Positions 52,539 through 61,304 of a stretch of 64,000 nucleotides of DNA are shown here, in pieces. The stretch lies in the NCBI GenBank assembly GCA_046262415.1, contig JBHEMU010000146.1, positions 66,770-130,769 on the forward strand. Direction: 5' to 3'. Source of the stretch: JACDAS01 sp046262415. GTDB taxonomy: Bacteria; Actinomycetota; Thermoleophilia; Gaiellales; Gaiellaceae. How positions within the stretch are numbered: the stretch's first letter is position 1; each line of letters opens with the position of its first letter. The translations under genes were made by a program, and so were the position numbers. Under the pieces are notes generated by a model. That model saw only the letters and a list, made by a program, of their open reading frames with translations, made no database searches and was not told where the DNA came from.

Positions 52539-52553
52539 CCGTGACGGTCACGG
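52539..52553. promoter_or_regulatory. 15-bp palindrome, possible operator or weak terminator
   Basis: CCGTGAC-G-GTCACGG, 14 bp after the ATP-grasp stop and 36 bp upstream of a TAGGCT box. No T-tract. Could be a regulator site for the genes at 52617 onward. Confidence 0.3.
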
Positions 52554-52588
52554 CACCGCCGGCCGCACCTGCGCGCGCTCTCGCTCGC

Positions 52589-52594
52589 TAGGCT
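52589..52594 (+). promoter_or_regulatory. Probable -10 box (TAGGCT) with leader
   Basis: Twenty-two nt before GTG 52617. Here a GGGGAGGAGG ribosome site (52601-52610) lies between, so unlike other promoters in the window this one makes a leadered mRNA. Confidence 0.4.
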
Positions 52595-52616
52595 CGCCGC
52601 GGGGAGGAGGTCGGGC

Positions 52617-53567
52617 GTGCCTGACCAGGGCCCGGCCTCGCTGAGGGTCGTCCACACCCCCCTGAACGTCGCCGGCATCCCCTGGACGAACGTCCAGGCG
52701 CTCCGCCGCCGGGGCGTCGACGCGAAGCTCGTCGTCGTCGAGCGGCAGCGCATGCACCCCGAGGCCGACGTCGACCTCGCCCGCGGTCCCGGCCTCTGGG
52801 GGCAGGTGCGGGCCCAGTGGCCGGCCTTCGCGCGCCTGCTGCCGCGAACCGACGTCTTCCACTTCTACTTCGGCTGGACGCTGCTGCCGAAGTTCCTCCA
52901 GTTCCCGCTGCTGAGGGCCACGCGCAGGAAGTCCGTCTTCCACTTCCTCGGCTCGGACATCCGCGGCAAGACGGAGGCGCAGCTTGCCTACCGCCACCGC
53001 GCCGACGCCTGCATCGTCGGCTCGCACGACGCGATCCGCTGGGTGCCGGAGGCCCACGTGGTGCCGCCGGGGATCGACCTGAGCGAGGTCGCCCCCGCCC
53101 CCACGCCGTCTCGCGAGCGGCCGCTCGTCGTGCACGCGCCCTCCAGTCGCCTCCGCAAGGGGACGGATCACGTCATCGCGGCCTGCGAGGGGCTGCCCCT
53201 CGACCTGGAGATCGTCGAGGGCCTCCACCACGACGCCGCCCTCGAGCGCTACGCGGCCGCGGACATCGTCGTCGACCAGCTGAACGCCGGCTGGTACGGG
53301 ATCTTCGCGATCGAGGCGATGGCCCTCGGCAAGCCGGTGCTCACGTTCCTGCACGAGGAGGCCGTCGCCCGCGCCGAGACGGCGTTCGGCACGCCGGTCC
53401 CCGTGGTCTCGGTCACCGCGCAGACGCTGGGCGAGCGGCTGGCCGAGCTCGCGGCAGACCCCGGCGAGCGGCGGCGCGTCGGGGCGGCGAGCCGGGCCTA
53501 CGTCGAGCGGGTCCACGACGCGGACGTGATCGCCGGACGCCTCCTGGACATCTACTCTCGGCTCTGA
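52617..53567 (+). CDS. Glycosyltransferase family 4-like
   Basis: 316 residues, a short GT-B enzyme. LRVVHTPLNVAGIPWTNVQALRRRGVDAKLVVV, FHFYFGWTLLPK, VFHFLGSDIRGK, PPGIDLSEVAP, VVHAPSSRLRKGTDHVIAACE, and NAGWYGIFAIEAMALGKPVLTFLHEEA with the donor-binding E-x7-type region. Its acceptor domain is compact. GTG start with a good ribosome site; stop overlaps the RmlD-like start. Confidence 0.83.
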   Translation: MPDQGPASLRVVHTPLNVAGIPWTNVQALRRRGVDAKLVVVERQRMHPEADVDLARGPGLWGQVRAQWPAFARLLPRTDVFHFYFGWTLLPKFLQFPLLRATRRKSVFHFLGSDIRGKTEAQLAYRHRADACIVGSHDAIRWVPEAHVVPPGIDLSEVAPAPTPSRERPLVVHAPSSRLRKGTDHVIAACEGLPLDLEIVEGLHHDAALERYAAADIVVDQLNAGWYGIFAIEAMALGKPVLTFLHEEAVARAETAFGTPVPVVSVTAQTLGERLAELAADPGERRRVGAASRAYVERVHDADVIAGRLLDIYSRL

Positions 53568-54418
53568 TGCGGCTCCTCGTCACCGGCGGCTCCGGCTACG
53601 TCGGCTCGGAGGTGCTCGCCGCTGCCCGCGAGCGGGGCTGGGACGCGACCGGGACCTACCGCACGCGCGCTGCCCACGGGCTCGTCCAGCTCGACGTCCG
53701 CGATGCCGTCGCCGTGCGCGCCGCCGTCGCCGCCGCGAGGCCGGACGTGGTCGTCCACACCGCCTACGTGCAGGAGGGGCCCGAGGCGCGGGAGACGATC
53801 GTCGACGGCACGGCGAACGTCGCCCGTGCCGCCCAGACCGCCCGCGCCCGCCTCATCCACCTCTCCACCGACCTCGTCTTCTGCGGACGGTGCCGCCCCG
53901 CCTACGCCGAGGCGGACGACCCCTGCCCGGTGAACGCGTACGGCCGTGCGAAGGCCGACGCCGAGCTGGCGGTGGCGGCCCTGACCGTCGACTCGGCCGT
54001 CGTGCGCACCTCGCTCGTCTACGGCGGGAGGACGCCGGGGCACCACGAGCGGCTCGTCTTCGACGCGCTGCGGAGGCGACGCCCGATCGCCTTCTTCTCC
54101 GACGAGCTGCGTTCCCCGGTCGCGGCCGGCGATCTGGCCGCCGCGCTCCTCGCACTCTGCCGGCGGCGCACGCTCGACCTGCCTCGCGGGCGCATCCACC
54201 TCGGCGGTGCCGACACGGTCAGCCGGTACGAGCTCGCCGTGCTCCTGGCCGAGGCCTACGGTCTCGATCCCGCGCGCCTGCGGGTGGCGACCAGCGCGGA
54301 CTCGGGCGTCCAGCGGCCCCTCAACTGCGCCCTGGACTCGGGCCACGCCCGGCGCCAGCTGCGGCTCCGCCTGCGCGGAGCCCGGCGCGTCCTGCGACCC
54401 GGGAGCCTGGTGGGATGA
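53567..54418 (+). CDS. dTDP-4-dehydrorhamnose reductase-like SDR (RmlD-like)
   Basis: 283 residues. LLVTGGSGYVGSEVLAAARERGWD, QLDVRDAVAVRAAVAAARPDVVVHTAYVQEG, HLSTDLVFCGRCRPAYAEADDPCPVNAYGRAKADAE, VVRTSLVYG and SPVAAGDLAAALLAL follow the RmlD pattern with the Tyr-x3-Lys as YGRAK. It reduces a 4-keto-6-deoxy sugar nucleotide; whether the product is rhamnose is uncertain because rmlC is not in the window and the 4,6-dehydratase candidate is atypical. TGATG junction with the GT4. Confidence 0.8.
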   Translation: MRLLVTGGSGYVGSEVLAAARERGWDATGTYRTRAAHGLVQLDVRDAVAVRAAVAAARPDVVVHTAYVQEGPEARETIVDGTANVARAAQTARARLIHLSTDLVFCGRCRPAYAEADDPCPVNAYGRAKADAELAVAALTVDSAVVRTSLVYGGRTPGHHERLVFDALRRRRPIAFFSDELRSPVAAGDLAAALLALCRRRTLDLPRGRIHLGGADTVSRYELAVLLAEAYGLDPARLRVATSADSGVQRPLNCALDSGHARRQLRLRLRGARRVLRPGSLVG

Positions 54419-54957
54419 GGCACGCCGCGCTCCTCCTCGCGATGTGCGTGCTCCTCGCCGGGTGCGGCGGCGACGAAGCCGCGCAGAGGGTCACGACCTC
54501 GACCCCCGGCGGCCCACCTCCCTTCCAGCTTCGCTCCGAGGCCGGCACGCAGACGGCGATTCAGGGCTCGAGCTGCGTCGCCTCGCCGCAGGACGGCGGC
54601 ATCTTCGGTGACGTCTGCGTCGACACGATCAGGCCCCGTGCCGTGCTGCTGAGCGTCATCCGCCCGGGCGAGACGGTCACGATCTCGATGCCGGGCGCGC
54701 GCCTCGCCGCCGCCGAGGCGAGGGTCCACCCGCTCGACTGCTCCGAACGCGTCCTGCGGAAGCTCCAGCTTCAGCCCGGGGAGACCCTGTGGCCGGTGAC
54801 GCTGCCGGCGGGCGCCTACGAGGTCTCCCTCTTCGGACGGTTCAGGGCCGACAACGGCTCGAGCGGCGACTCGAGCGCCGTCGCCGGCCTGCTCGTCAGC
54901 GCGACCGACGAGCTGGAGCTCCTCGACGCCGGCGACCGCGCCGCTCCCTGTCACTGA
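54415..54957 (+). CDS. Predicted lipoprotein, unknown function
   Basis: 180 residues. A lipoprotein signal (MRHAALLLAMCVLLAGC, lipobox LAGC at 14-17) is followed by a low-complexity GGDEAAQRVTTSTPGGPPPF linker and a beta-rich domain containing six or so cysteine and glycine-rich segments (SSCVASPQDGG, VLLSVIRPGETVTISMPGA, LPAGAYEVSLFGRF). I do not recognise the family. Start and stop overlap the flanking genes (ATGA, TGATG), so it is co-expressed with glycan assembly and may be a surface anchor or accessory. Confidence 0.75.
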   Translation: MRHAALLLAMCVLLAGCGGDEAAQRVTTSTPGGPPPFQLRSEAGTQTAIQGSSCVASPQDGGIFGDVCVDTIRPRAVLLSVIRPGETVTISMPGARLAAAEARVHPLDCSERVLRKLQLQPGETLWPVTLPAGAYEVSLFGRFRADNGSSGDSSAVAGLLVSATDELELLDAGDRAAPCH

Positions 54958-56393
54958 TGCTCGGCGGCCAGCTGCGCCGGCTCGCGAAGCACTCGGTGAT
55001 CTACGGGATCGGCGGTCTCGTCTCGCGGATCCTCGCCGTCTGCCTCCTGCCGCTGTACACCCGCTACCTGACGAAGAGCGACTACGGGGCGATCGAAACC
55101 CTCTTCGCCCTCTCCGCCGTGCTGGCGATCGTGCTGCGCGGAGGCATCTCCAGCGCCTTCTTCCGCTTCTACTTCGACTCGCCGGAGCCGGCGCGGCGGC
55201 TCGTCGTCGTGCGCACCGCCTTCTGGTTCACGATGACGGCGGCGAGCGCCGGCCTCGCACTAGGGCTCGTACTCGCCGGCCATGTGTCCGAGGCGCTCTT
55301 CGGCACGGGCGACCACGCGAACCTGGTACGCGCGGCCTTCGTCGGCTTCTGGGCGCAGATGAACTACGAGCAGGTCGCGGCGCTCTTCCGCGTCGAGGAG
55401 CGCTCCGTCGCCTTCGTCTGCTCGATCCTCGCCAACCTGATCGTCACGGTGGCGGCGACCGTTCTCCTCGTGGTCGTGCTCGACAAGGGTGCGATCGGCG
55501 TGATCGTCGGAAGCTTCGTGGGCACGCTGACGGTGTACGCGGTCCTGCTCGCGTACCGCCGCGAGCAGCTCGGCCTGCAGTTCGACCGCGGCCTGCTGCG
55601 CGAGATGAACCGGTTCGGCCTGCCGCTGATCCCCTCCGCCCTCGCGCTCTGGGCGACGAACTTCAGCGACCGTTTCTTCCTCGTCAAACTCGTGGACGCC
55701 GCCGAGGTCGGCCTCTACTCGATCGGCGTGCGGATCGCGTCGGCCCTCGTGCTCCTCCTGACCGCCTTCCGCACCGCGTGGCCTGCGTTCGCGTACTCGA
55801 TCTCCGACGACGGCGAGGCTCGCCGCACCTACGGCTTCGTGCTCACGTACCTGCTCTACGCCTGCTCGTGGGTGGCGCTCGGGCTGAGCCTCCTCTCGCC
55901 CTGGCTCGTGCGGCTGCTGACGACCCCCGAGTTCTACGAGGCCTCCCGCGTCGTCGCCCCGCTTTCCTTCGCCGCGGTCGCCTTCGCCGGCTACATCGTC
56001 ATGGCGATCGGCGTCGGACGCGCCCGCCGCACGCAGTTCAACTGGGTCGTCACGGGCGCGGCGGCAGTGCTCAACGTCGCCCTGAACCTGATCCTGATCC
56101 CGCCGTACGGGATGATGGGGGCCGCGGTCGCCACCGTCGCGGCCTACGCGCTCATGTTCGCCGGCATGACGTGGCAGGCGCAGCGGATCTACCCCGTGCC
56201 CTACCAGTGGCGTCGCGTCGTCACCGCCGTCGGCGCGGCGGTCGCGCTCACCCTCGCGGGCAAGCTGCTCGAGGTGCCGCTCGCGATCGCGATCGCGCTG
56301 ACCGCCGCGTATCCGGTGGTGCTGGCGCCGCTCGGCTTCTACCTGCCGGCGGAGCGGGCGCGCCTGCGCCGGCTCGTCCCCGGATCAGGCTGA
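54957..56393 (+). CDS. Wzx-like oligosaccharide flippase (MOP superfamily)
   Basis: 478 residues, about 12-14 membrane segments. IYGIGGLVSRILAVCLLPLYTRYLTKSDYGAIETL is the typical N-terminus; FGLPLIPSALALWATNFSDRFFLVKL is the mid-protein motif, and NLILIPPYGMMGAAVATVAAYAL the C-terminal one. A second flippase besides that at 35652, so the island probably builds two lipid-linked oligosaccharides or one with two steps. Ends 9 nt inside the convergent AAA gene. Confidence 0.9.
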   Translation: MLGGQLRRLAKHSVIYGIGGLVSRILAVCLLPLYTRYLTKSDYGAIETLFALSAVLAIVLRGGISSAFFRFYFDSPEPARRLVVVRTAFWFTMTAASAGLALGLVLAGHVSEALFGTGDHANLVRAAFVGFWAQMNYEQVAALFRVEERSVAFVCSILANLIVTVAATVLLVVVLDKGAIGVIVGSFVGTLTVYAVLLAYRREQLGLQFDRGLLREMNRFGLPLIPSALALWATNFSDRFFLVKLVDAAEVGLYSIGVRIASALVLLLTAFRTAWPAFAYSISDDGEARRTYGFVLTYLLYACSWVALGLSLLSPWLVRLLTTPEFYEASRVVAPLSFAAVAFAGYIVMAIGVGRARRTQFNWVVTGAAAVLNVALNLILIPPYGMMGAAVATVAAYALMFAGMTWQAQRIYPVPYQWRRVVTAVGAAVALTLAGKLLEVPLAIAIALTAAYPVVLAPLGFYLPAERARLRRLVPGSG

Positions 56394-57548
56394 GCTGAAG
56401 CCGACCGGCCGGCGGTCCGACGGCGTCTCGGCACCGCTCGCTCGCGCGTAGAGGTGCGCCAGCAGCGCCGCGTGGCCCGCAGGCGCCAGGCCGTTCCGCC
56501 GCAGCCAGTCGTCGGCCTCGTCTGCCGCCAGCGGGCCGAACTCGACCGACGCGGCGCACCGCCCAGGCCGGGACACGGCCGGATGGAGCCGACGCAGCGG
56601 CTCGTTGGTGGTCACGAGGACGACCACGCGCAGACCCTGGCCGATGATGCCGTCGACGACGTTGAGCAGCCGCGAGAGGCCCTGGCCCGTCCGCTCCTTC
56701 GCGTCCGCCGAGAGCAGCTCGCCGGCATCCTCCAGGACGAGCAGCCGCCAGCGTGCCGCGTCCTCGCCGTCCTCGTCGTCCTCGTCGTCCTCGGCTTTCC
56801 GGAGCAGGACGTCGAGCATGTAGCTCGACTGGCCGAAGAAGGCCTCGGGATCGGTGACGTAGTGCACCTCGCACCAGCCGCGCCACGCCCATGCGAGCGC
56901 GCGCAACGCGTGCGTCTTCCCGGTGCCGGGCTCGCCGTGCCACAGCACCAGCTGGCCGGCCGCATCGGGCCTGAAGGTCGGAGCGCAGAGACGCTCCAGC
57001 TGGACCCGCACAGGGCGCGCGTAGTTGCCGGCGATCTCGTCCCAGTCGGGCACGGCGATCCTCCGCACGATCGCGCGGGAACCCCGGTCGCCGAGCGACC
57101 AGAGGCGCATGGGCACCGTCTCGTCGCGCGGCTCGGACCTTGGGTAGCGCTCCCGCAGCCACGACTCGGCGTCGTCGATCAGATCGCGCTCGAACGCGGC
57201 CACATGCACCGTGACCGCGCCTTCGCCGAGGTAAACGTGGGCGAAGCCGTCCCGCGCGAGCAGCGGCTCGAGATCGAGCAGCAGTGAAGCGACGTGTTGA
57301 CCACGGTGCGTGGCCAGGGCGAAGGGAAGCAGCGGCTCGTACGCGCGCGACTCGCACGGCCAGGTCGCCCAGGACGTGTGCGGCAGGGCTCGCTCGATTA
57401 CGAGCGCGGCGAAGCGCGAGTAGGGGACGGAGCACAGACTCAGCTCCTCGGTCAGGACCAGCCGCTCGCGCGCCACCTCCCGCGGGGCGTCCACGTCGAG
57501 CTCGGTTGTCGACGGCCCGTCGGGGCCGAGGCCGTGCGAGGTGCTCAT
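56385..57548 (-). CDS. AAA+ ATPase with DUF5925-type N-terminal domain
   Basis: 387 residues. The N-terminal 170 residues (VDAPREVARERLVLTEEL, YEPLLPFALATHRGQHVASLLL) are the domain seen with this ATPase in actinobacteria. The AAA core has Walker A GEPGTGKTHALRALAWAWRGW, Walker B WRLLVLEDAGELL, sensor 1 VVLVTTNEPLRRLHPAV and arginine finger SRPGRC. Between Walker A and B lies an acidic run EDDEDDEDGED coded by a short tandem repeat. Strong ribosome site AGAAGGAGAAG. Its client is unknown. Confidence 0.82.
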   Translation of the reverse strand: MSTSHGLGPDGPSTTELDVDAPREVARERLVLTEELSLCSVPYSRFAALVIERALPHTSWATWPCESRAYEPLLPFALATHRGQHVASLLLDLEPLLARDGFAHVYLGEGAVTVHVAAFERDLIDDAESWLRERYPRSEPRDETVPMRLWSLGDRGSRAIVRRIAVPDWDEIAGNYARPVRVQLERLCAPTFRPDAAGQLVLWHGEPGTGKTHALRALAWAWRGWCEVHYVTDPEAFFGQSSYMLDVLLRKAEDDEDDEDGEDAARWRLLVLEDAGELLSADAKERTGQGLSRLLNVVDGIIGQGLRVVVLVTTNEPLRRLHPAVSRPGRCAASVEFGPLAADEADDWLRRNGLAPAGHAALLAHLYARASGAETPSDRRPVGFSSA

Positions 57549-57599
57549 CGTGCTTCTCCTTCTAGGACAGGTCGGACCACTCCGCGGTCGCGGAGCGGC

Positions 57600-57647
57600 C
57601 TAGCTGGCTGGTCGACGGTCGGGTCGGGAGACCGTCGCGAGAAGCAC
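57600..57647 (-). CDS. Possible 15-residue leader peptide before the AAA gene
   Basis: GTG 57647 follows AAGGAGGTGA, a perfect match to the 16S rRNA 3' end, by about 5 nt. It would encode MLLATVSRPDRRPAS. Its stop is 51 nt upstream of the AAA ATG. Inside it, GACGGTC/GACCGTC can form a hairpin. A ribosome site this strong with no long ORF suggests a leader or attenuator; no comparative support. Confidence 0.35.
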   Translation of the reverse strand: MLLATVSRPDRRPAS

Positions 57648-57722
57648 GAGATTCACCTCCTTCACAGCTCGGAAACGACAAACGGCCGCGGAGGATAGCC
57701 GAGACCGCCGCGGACCGCCTGT

Positions 57723-57728
57723 TAGCCT
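57723..57728 (+). promoter_or_regulatory. Probable -10 box (TAGCCT)
   Basis: Six nt before GTG 57735; drives the VOC gene and the coupled phosphotransferase remnant. Confidence 0.5.
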
Positions 57729-57734
57729 CGGAGC

Positions 57735-58229
57735 GTGTCCGAGCCGATCGATCCAGGCGCAGACATCGGCCACGTCCACCTGAAGGTGTCGGACATCGAG
57801 CGCTCGCTCGGCTTCTACCAGGACGTGCTCGGGTTCGAGGTGACGCAGCGCATCGGCAACCAGGCCGTCTTCCTCTCGGCCGGCGGCTACCACCACCACA
57901 TCGCGCTCAACACGTGGGAGTCCAGGGGCGGCAAGCCGCCGCCTCCGCTGACGACCGGCCTCTACCACGTCGCGATCCGCTATCCCACCCGCCGCGCCCT
58001 CGCGGTCGCGCTCCGCCGCCTCGTCGAGGCCGGTGTCCCGCTGAGCGGTGCCTCGGACCACGGCGTCAGCGAGGCCCTCTACCTGAGCGATCCCGACACC
58101 AACGGGATCGAGCTGTATCGCAACCGCCCGCGGGAGGAGTGGCCGCGGCCGGCCGACGGCTCGCCGGGGGTGGCGATGGACACGCGGCCCCTCGATCTCC
58201 AGGGTCTGCTCGCCGAGCTCGACGCGTAG
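57735..58229 (+). CDS. VOC-superfamily protein (glyoxalase/catechol dioxygenase type)
   Basis: 164 residues in two beta-alpha-beta-beta-beta units. HVHLKVSDIERSLGFYQDVLGFEV gives the first metal-ligand His; YHHHIALNTWESRGGK and YHVAIRYPTRRALAVALRRL the second; SDPDTNGIELYRNRP the Glu ligand. With all ligands present it may be a metal-dependent dioxygenase (catechol-2,3-type), often annotated so; substrate unknown. Four bases before the next gene. Confidence 0.82.
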   Translation: MSEPIDPGADIGHVHLKVSDIERSLGFYQDVLGFEVTQRIGNQAVFLSAGGYHHHIALNTWESRGGKPPPPLTTGLYHVAIRYPTRRALAVALRRLVEAGVPLSGASDHGVSEALYLSDPDTNGIELYRNRPREEWPRPADGSPGVAMDTRPLDLQGLLAELDA

Positions 58230-58232
58230 GGC

Positions 58233-59071
58233 GTGGCCCAGGCGCGGCTGCGGGCGGAATGGCTGGAGCGGCTGCCGCGACTCGTCGAGGAGTGCGCCGA
58301 GCAGTGGTCGCTGCGCCTGGGAGGCCCCCTCGCGGGCGCGAACGTCTCGCTCCTACTCCCCGCCACGACCACGGGCGGTGGCGAAGCCGTCCTCAAGCTC
58401 GGCTTCCCCCACCGCGAGAGCGAGCACGAGGCCGAAGCTCTGGGCCGGTGGAACGGGGAGGGCGCCGTCCGGCTGCTCGCGCACGACCGCGACCGCGGGG
58501 CGTTCCTGCTCGAGCGCTGCCGGCCGGGCACGCACCTGCGCGAGCTCGGGGCCGACGCGGCGACCGACGTCGTCGCGGCCCTGCTGCCGAGGCTCTGGGT
58601 TCCGGCTGCCGCACCGTTCCGTCCGCTGGCCGACGAGGCGGCGTGGTGGGCCTCCTACCTGCCGGAGACCTGGGAGCGCGCCGGCCGGCCGTTCGAGCGG
58701 CTGCTGCTCGACGCCGCGGTCGGGGCGCTCCGCGAGCTCGCGCCGACACAGGGCGAGCAGGTCCTGCTGAACCAGGACCTCCATGCCGGGAACGTCCTGC
58801 GGGCCGAGCGTGAGCCGTGGCTCGTGATCGACCCGAACTCGCCGGCGAGCGTGAGTTCGCGCTGGCGCCGCTTCTCCGCTCCCACGACCTCGGCCACTCC
58901 GAGCACGCTCTCCTCCGCCGGCTCGACCGCCTGACCGCGGAGCTCGAGCTCGATCGCGACCGGGCATGCGGCTGGGCGCTCGGCCAGACGCTGGCCTGGG
59001 CCTGGGAGAACGGCGACGTGCTCGCGCGCCACGTCGAGACGGCCCGCTGGCTCCTGCGAGCGAGGTGCTGA
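58233..59071 (+). pseudogene. Aminoglycoside/streptomycin-type phosphotransferase, frameshifted
   Basis: Frame 1 from GTG 58233 gives an APH-like kinase: ANVSLLLPATTTGGGEAVLKLGFPHRESEHEAEAL (ATP lysine), LLERCRPGTHLREL, LLNQDLHAGNVL (catalytic Asp/Asn loop) and WLVIDPN. After about 58836 a different frame continues as GEREFALAPLLRSHDLG, GWALGQTLAWAWENG, to a stop at 59071, exactly as the family continues (DPKPLAGEREF...). About four bases seem to be missing at 58836-58840. Either pseudogene or sequence error. The product would phosphorylate a hydroxylated small molecule. Confidence 0.78.
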
Positions 59072-59074
59072 CGG

Positions 59075-61264
59075 TCAGGGTCGCCCGCTGGGTTCCGCGC
59101 GTTCCACCTCGAGGTGCGGGAGCCAGCGGAGCCACCGGGGCAGGTACCAGTTGCGCTCACCCAGCAGCACCATCGATCCCGGCAGGAGCACCGAGCGGAT
59201 GATCGTCGCGTCGATCAGCAGCGAGACCGCCACGCCGAAGCCCATCTGCTGGAACTCGACGAGCTCGCCCGAGGCGAAGCCCGCGAACACGGCGATGATG
59301 ATCAGCGCGGCGCCGGTGATCAGCCTGGCCGTCGACCCGATGCCGTAGGCGACCGCGTCACGCGTGTCACCGGTTCTGGCCGAGCGCTCGCGGATCCGGC
59401 TGAGCAGGAAGACGTGGTAGTCCATCGAGAGCCCGAAGAGGACCGAGAAGAGGAAGAGCGGCAGCCACGCGGCGATCGAGTCGGCCTGCTGGAAGCCGAA
59501 GATCTCGTTGCCGACGCCCTTCTGGAAGACGAGCACGAGCAGCCCGTACGCCGCTCCGACCGAGAGCAGGTTGAGCAGGATCGCCTTGGCCGGCACGACG
59601 ATCGAGCGGAAGGCCAGCGTCAGCAGGAGGAAGCTCAGCCCGAGCACGAAGGCGAACACGATCGGCAGCCAGCGCGAGGTGAGCTCGCGGTAGTCGAGCA
59701 GCTCGGCCGTCTCGCCCGTGACATAGATGCGCGTGCCGCTCCCGGCGAACGCGGCCGGCACCTCGACCTCGCGCAGCCGTTCCACCGCCTCGACGGCCCG
59801 CCCCTCGCGGCTGTCGCCGGCGACGAGCGACTCGAGAACGACGAGATCGCGCTGCGGGCTCGTCTTCACCTCCGGCGGACGGAATGTCGGATCGGCCGCG
59901 AGCCGCGCGCTGAGGCGCCGTACGCCGGCCTGCACCCCGGCGCTGCGCGCATCGCCGTCGACGACCACGATCACCGAGTCGGTCGTGCCGATGCCGAATG
60001 ACCGCTCGAGCGCGTTGAAGCCCTGCTTGGAGGGGAGGCGATCGGGGAGAGACCGGATGCCCGCCGCGCCGGTGTTCAGGTCCAGCACCGGGGCCGTCGC
60101 GGCGACGAGCAGCGCCACGCTCGCCAGAACCGAGACGAGCGGGCGGCGCATCACCAGCCGCGCCACGGCCGACCAGAACCGCCCCTCGCCGCCCGCGCTC
60201 TCCGCGACGCGGCGGCCGACGACCGGCACGCGGAGCCTGTTCACGCGGTCGCCGAGCAGCGAGAGGACCGCCGGCAGCAAGGTCAGCGCCGCCGCGACCG
60301 AGACGAAGCCGACCAGGATCGCGCCCGTCGCGAGGCTCCGCAGGATCGTGTCCGGCACGAGCACCATGCCGAACATCGCAAGCACGAACGCGACGCCGCA
60401 GAAGAAGACGGCCCGGGAGGCCGTCGCGCCCGCGATCGCAATCGCGTCGAGCTTCTCGTTGGCGTTGTGGCGCTCCTCGCGGTAGCGCGAGACGACGAAG
60501 AGGGCGTAGTCGATCCCGAGCGCGAGCCCCATGCCGGTGAGCATGTTCACGACGAAGAACGAGAGCTCGAAGAACTGGCCGAGGACCGCCGTGAGCGCGA
60601 GGGCGACGACGATCGAGACGATCGCGAGCAGCAGCGGCACGAGCGCCCCGACGACGGCTCCGAAGACGAGCACGAGGATCAGGAGCGCGGCCGGCAGGCC
60701 GAACTGAAGCTCTCCCTTCTCGAGATCGCTGTTGGAGACCTCGACCAGGTCGCGGTCGGCCGTCCACTCGCCCGTGATCTCCGTCTCGAAGCCGCCTCCG
60801 CCGGCCGACTCGACGACCTCGACGACGCGACCGATGTCGTCCTCGGCGTCCTCGCCCATGCCGATCGTGATCAGGGCCGCATGGCGGTCGGGCGAGATCT
60901 GCTCCCCCCGGCCCGGCTCGAAGGGCGTGTGCACGCTCGGGGCGACGCCGAGCGCCACGATGGCCTGCGCCAGCGTCTCGATCTTGCGGCGGAAGGCCGG
61001 CTCGCCCACCGTCAGCGTGGGCGAGCGGACGACCACCAGCTCGGTGACGGGGTCGCCCGTCGGCGGCAGGCGCTCCTCGATCAGCCGGTAGCCCTGCTCG
61101 GACTCGGGATCGTTCAGGACCTCGCCCTCCGTCGTCAGGGCCGAGGGAAGGAAGACGACCACGAGTCCGATCGCGATGACGAACGCCACCGCCCAGGCCG
61201 CGACGGTGCGCCAGGGTCGGCGCGCGGAGGCTCGCGCCAGCGACTCGGTGGAGATCCGCCTCAC
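59075..61264 (-). CDS. MMPL-family RND-type exporter
   Basis: 729 residues. One N-terminal segment (TVAAWAVAFVIAIGLVVVFLP), a soluble porter loop, TM2-6 with GMGLALGIDYALFVVSRYREER, a second loop and TM8-12 with FGLSMDYHVFLLSRIRER; the GxDY and SMDY aspartates are the proton-relay positions. MMPL proteins export lipids or hydrophobic compounds and may serve cell-envelope assembly. GTG 61264 gives VRRISTESLARASARRPW, the typical start. Convergent with the phosphotransferase remnant, 3 bp apart. Confidence 0.92.
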   Translation of the reverse strand: MRRISTESLARASARRPWRTVAAWAVAFVIAIGLVVVFLPSALTTEGEVLNDPESEQGYRLIEERLPPTGDPVTELVVVRSPTLTVGEPAFRRKIETLAQAIVALGVAPSVHTPFEPGRGEQISPDRHAALITIGMGEDAEDDIGRVVEVVESAGGGGFETEITGEWTADRDLVEVSNSDLEKGELQFGLPAALLILVLVFGAVVGALVPLLLAIVSIVVALALTAVLGQFFELSFFVVNMLTGMGLALGIDYALFVVSRYREERHNANEKLDAIAIAGATASRAVFFCGVAFVLAMFGMVLVPDTILRSLATGAILVGFVSVAAALTLLPAVLSLLGDRVNRLRVPVVGRRVAESAGGEGRFWSAVARLVMRRPLVSVLASVALLVAATAPVLDLNTGAAGIRSLPDRLPSKQGFNALERSFGIGTTDSVIVVVDGDARSAGVQAGVRRLSARLAADPTFRPPEVKTSPQRDLVVLESLVAGDSREGRAVEAVERLREVEVPAAFAGSGTRIYVTGETAELLDYRELTSRWLPIVFAFVLGLSFLLLTLAFRSIVVPAKAILLNLLSVGAAYGLLVLVFQKGVGNEIFGFQQADSIAAWLPLFLFSVLFGLSMDYHVFLLSRIRERSARTGDTRDAVAYGIGSTARLITGAALIIIAVFAGFASGELVEFQQMGFGVAVSLLIDATIIRSVLLPGSMVLLGERNWYLPRWLRWLPHLEVERAEPSGRP

Positions 61265-61304
61265 GGGCGGGACGAAATCAGATCCGCCCTGGACGGCGGC
61301 TCGT

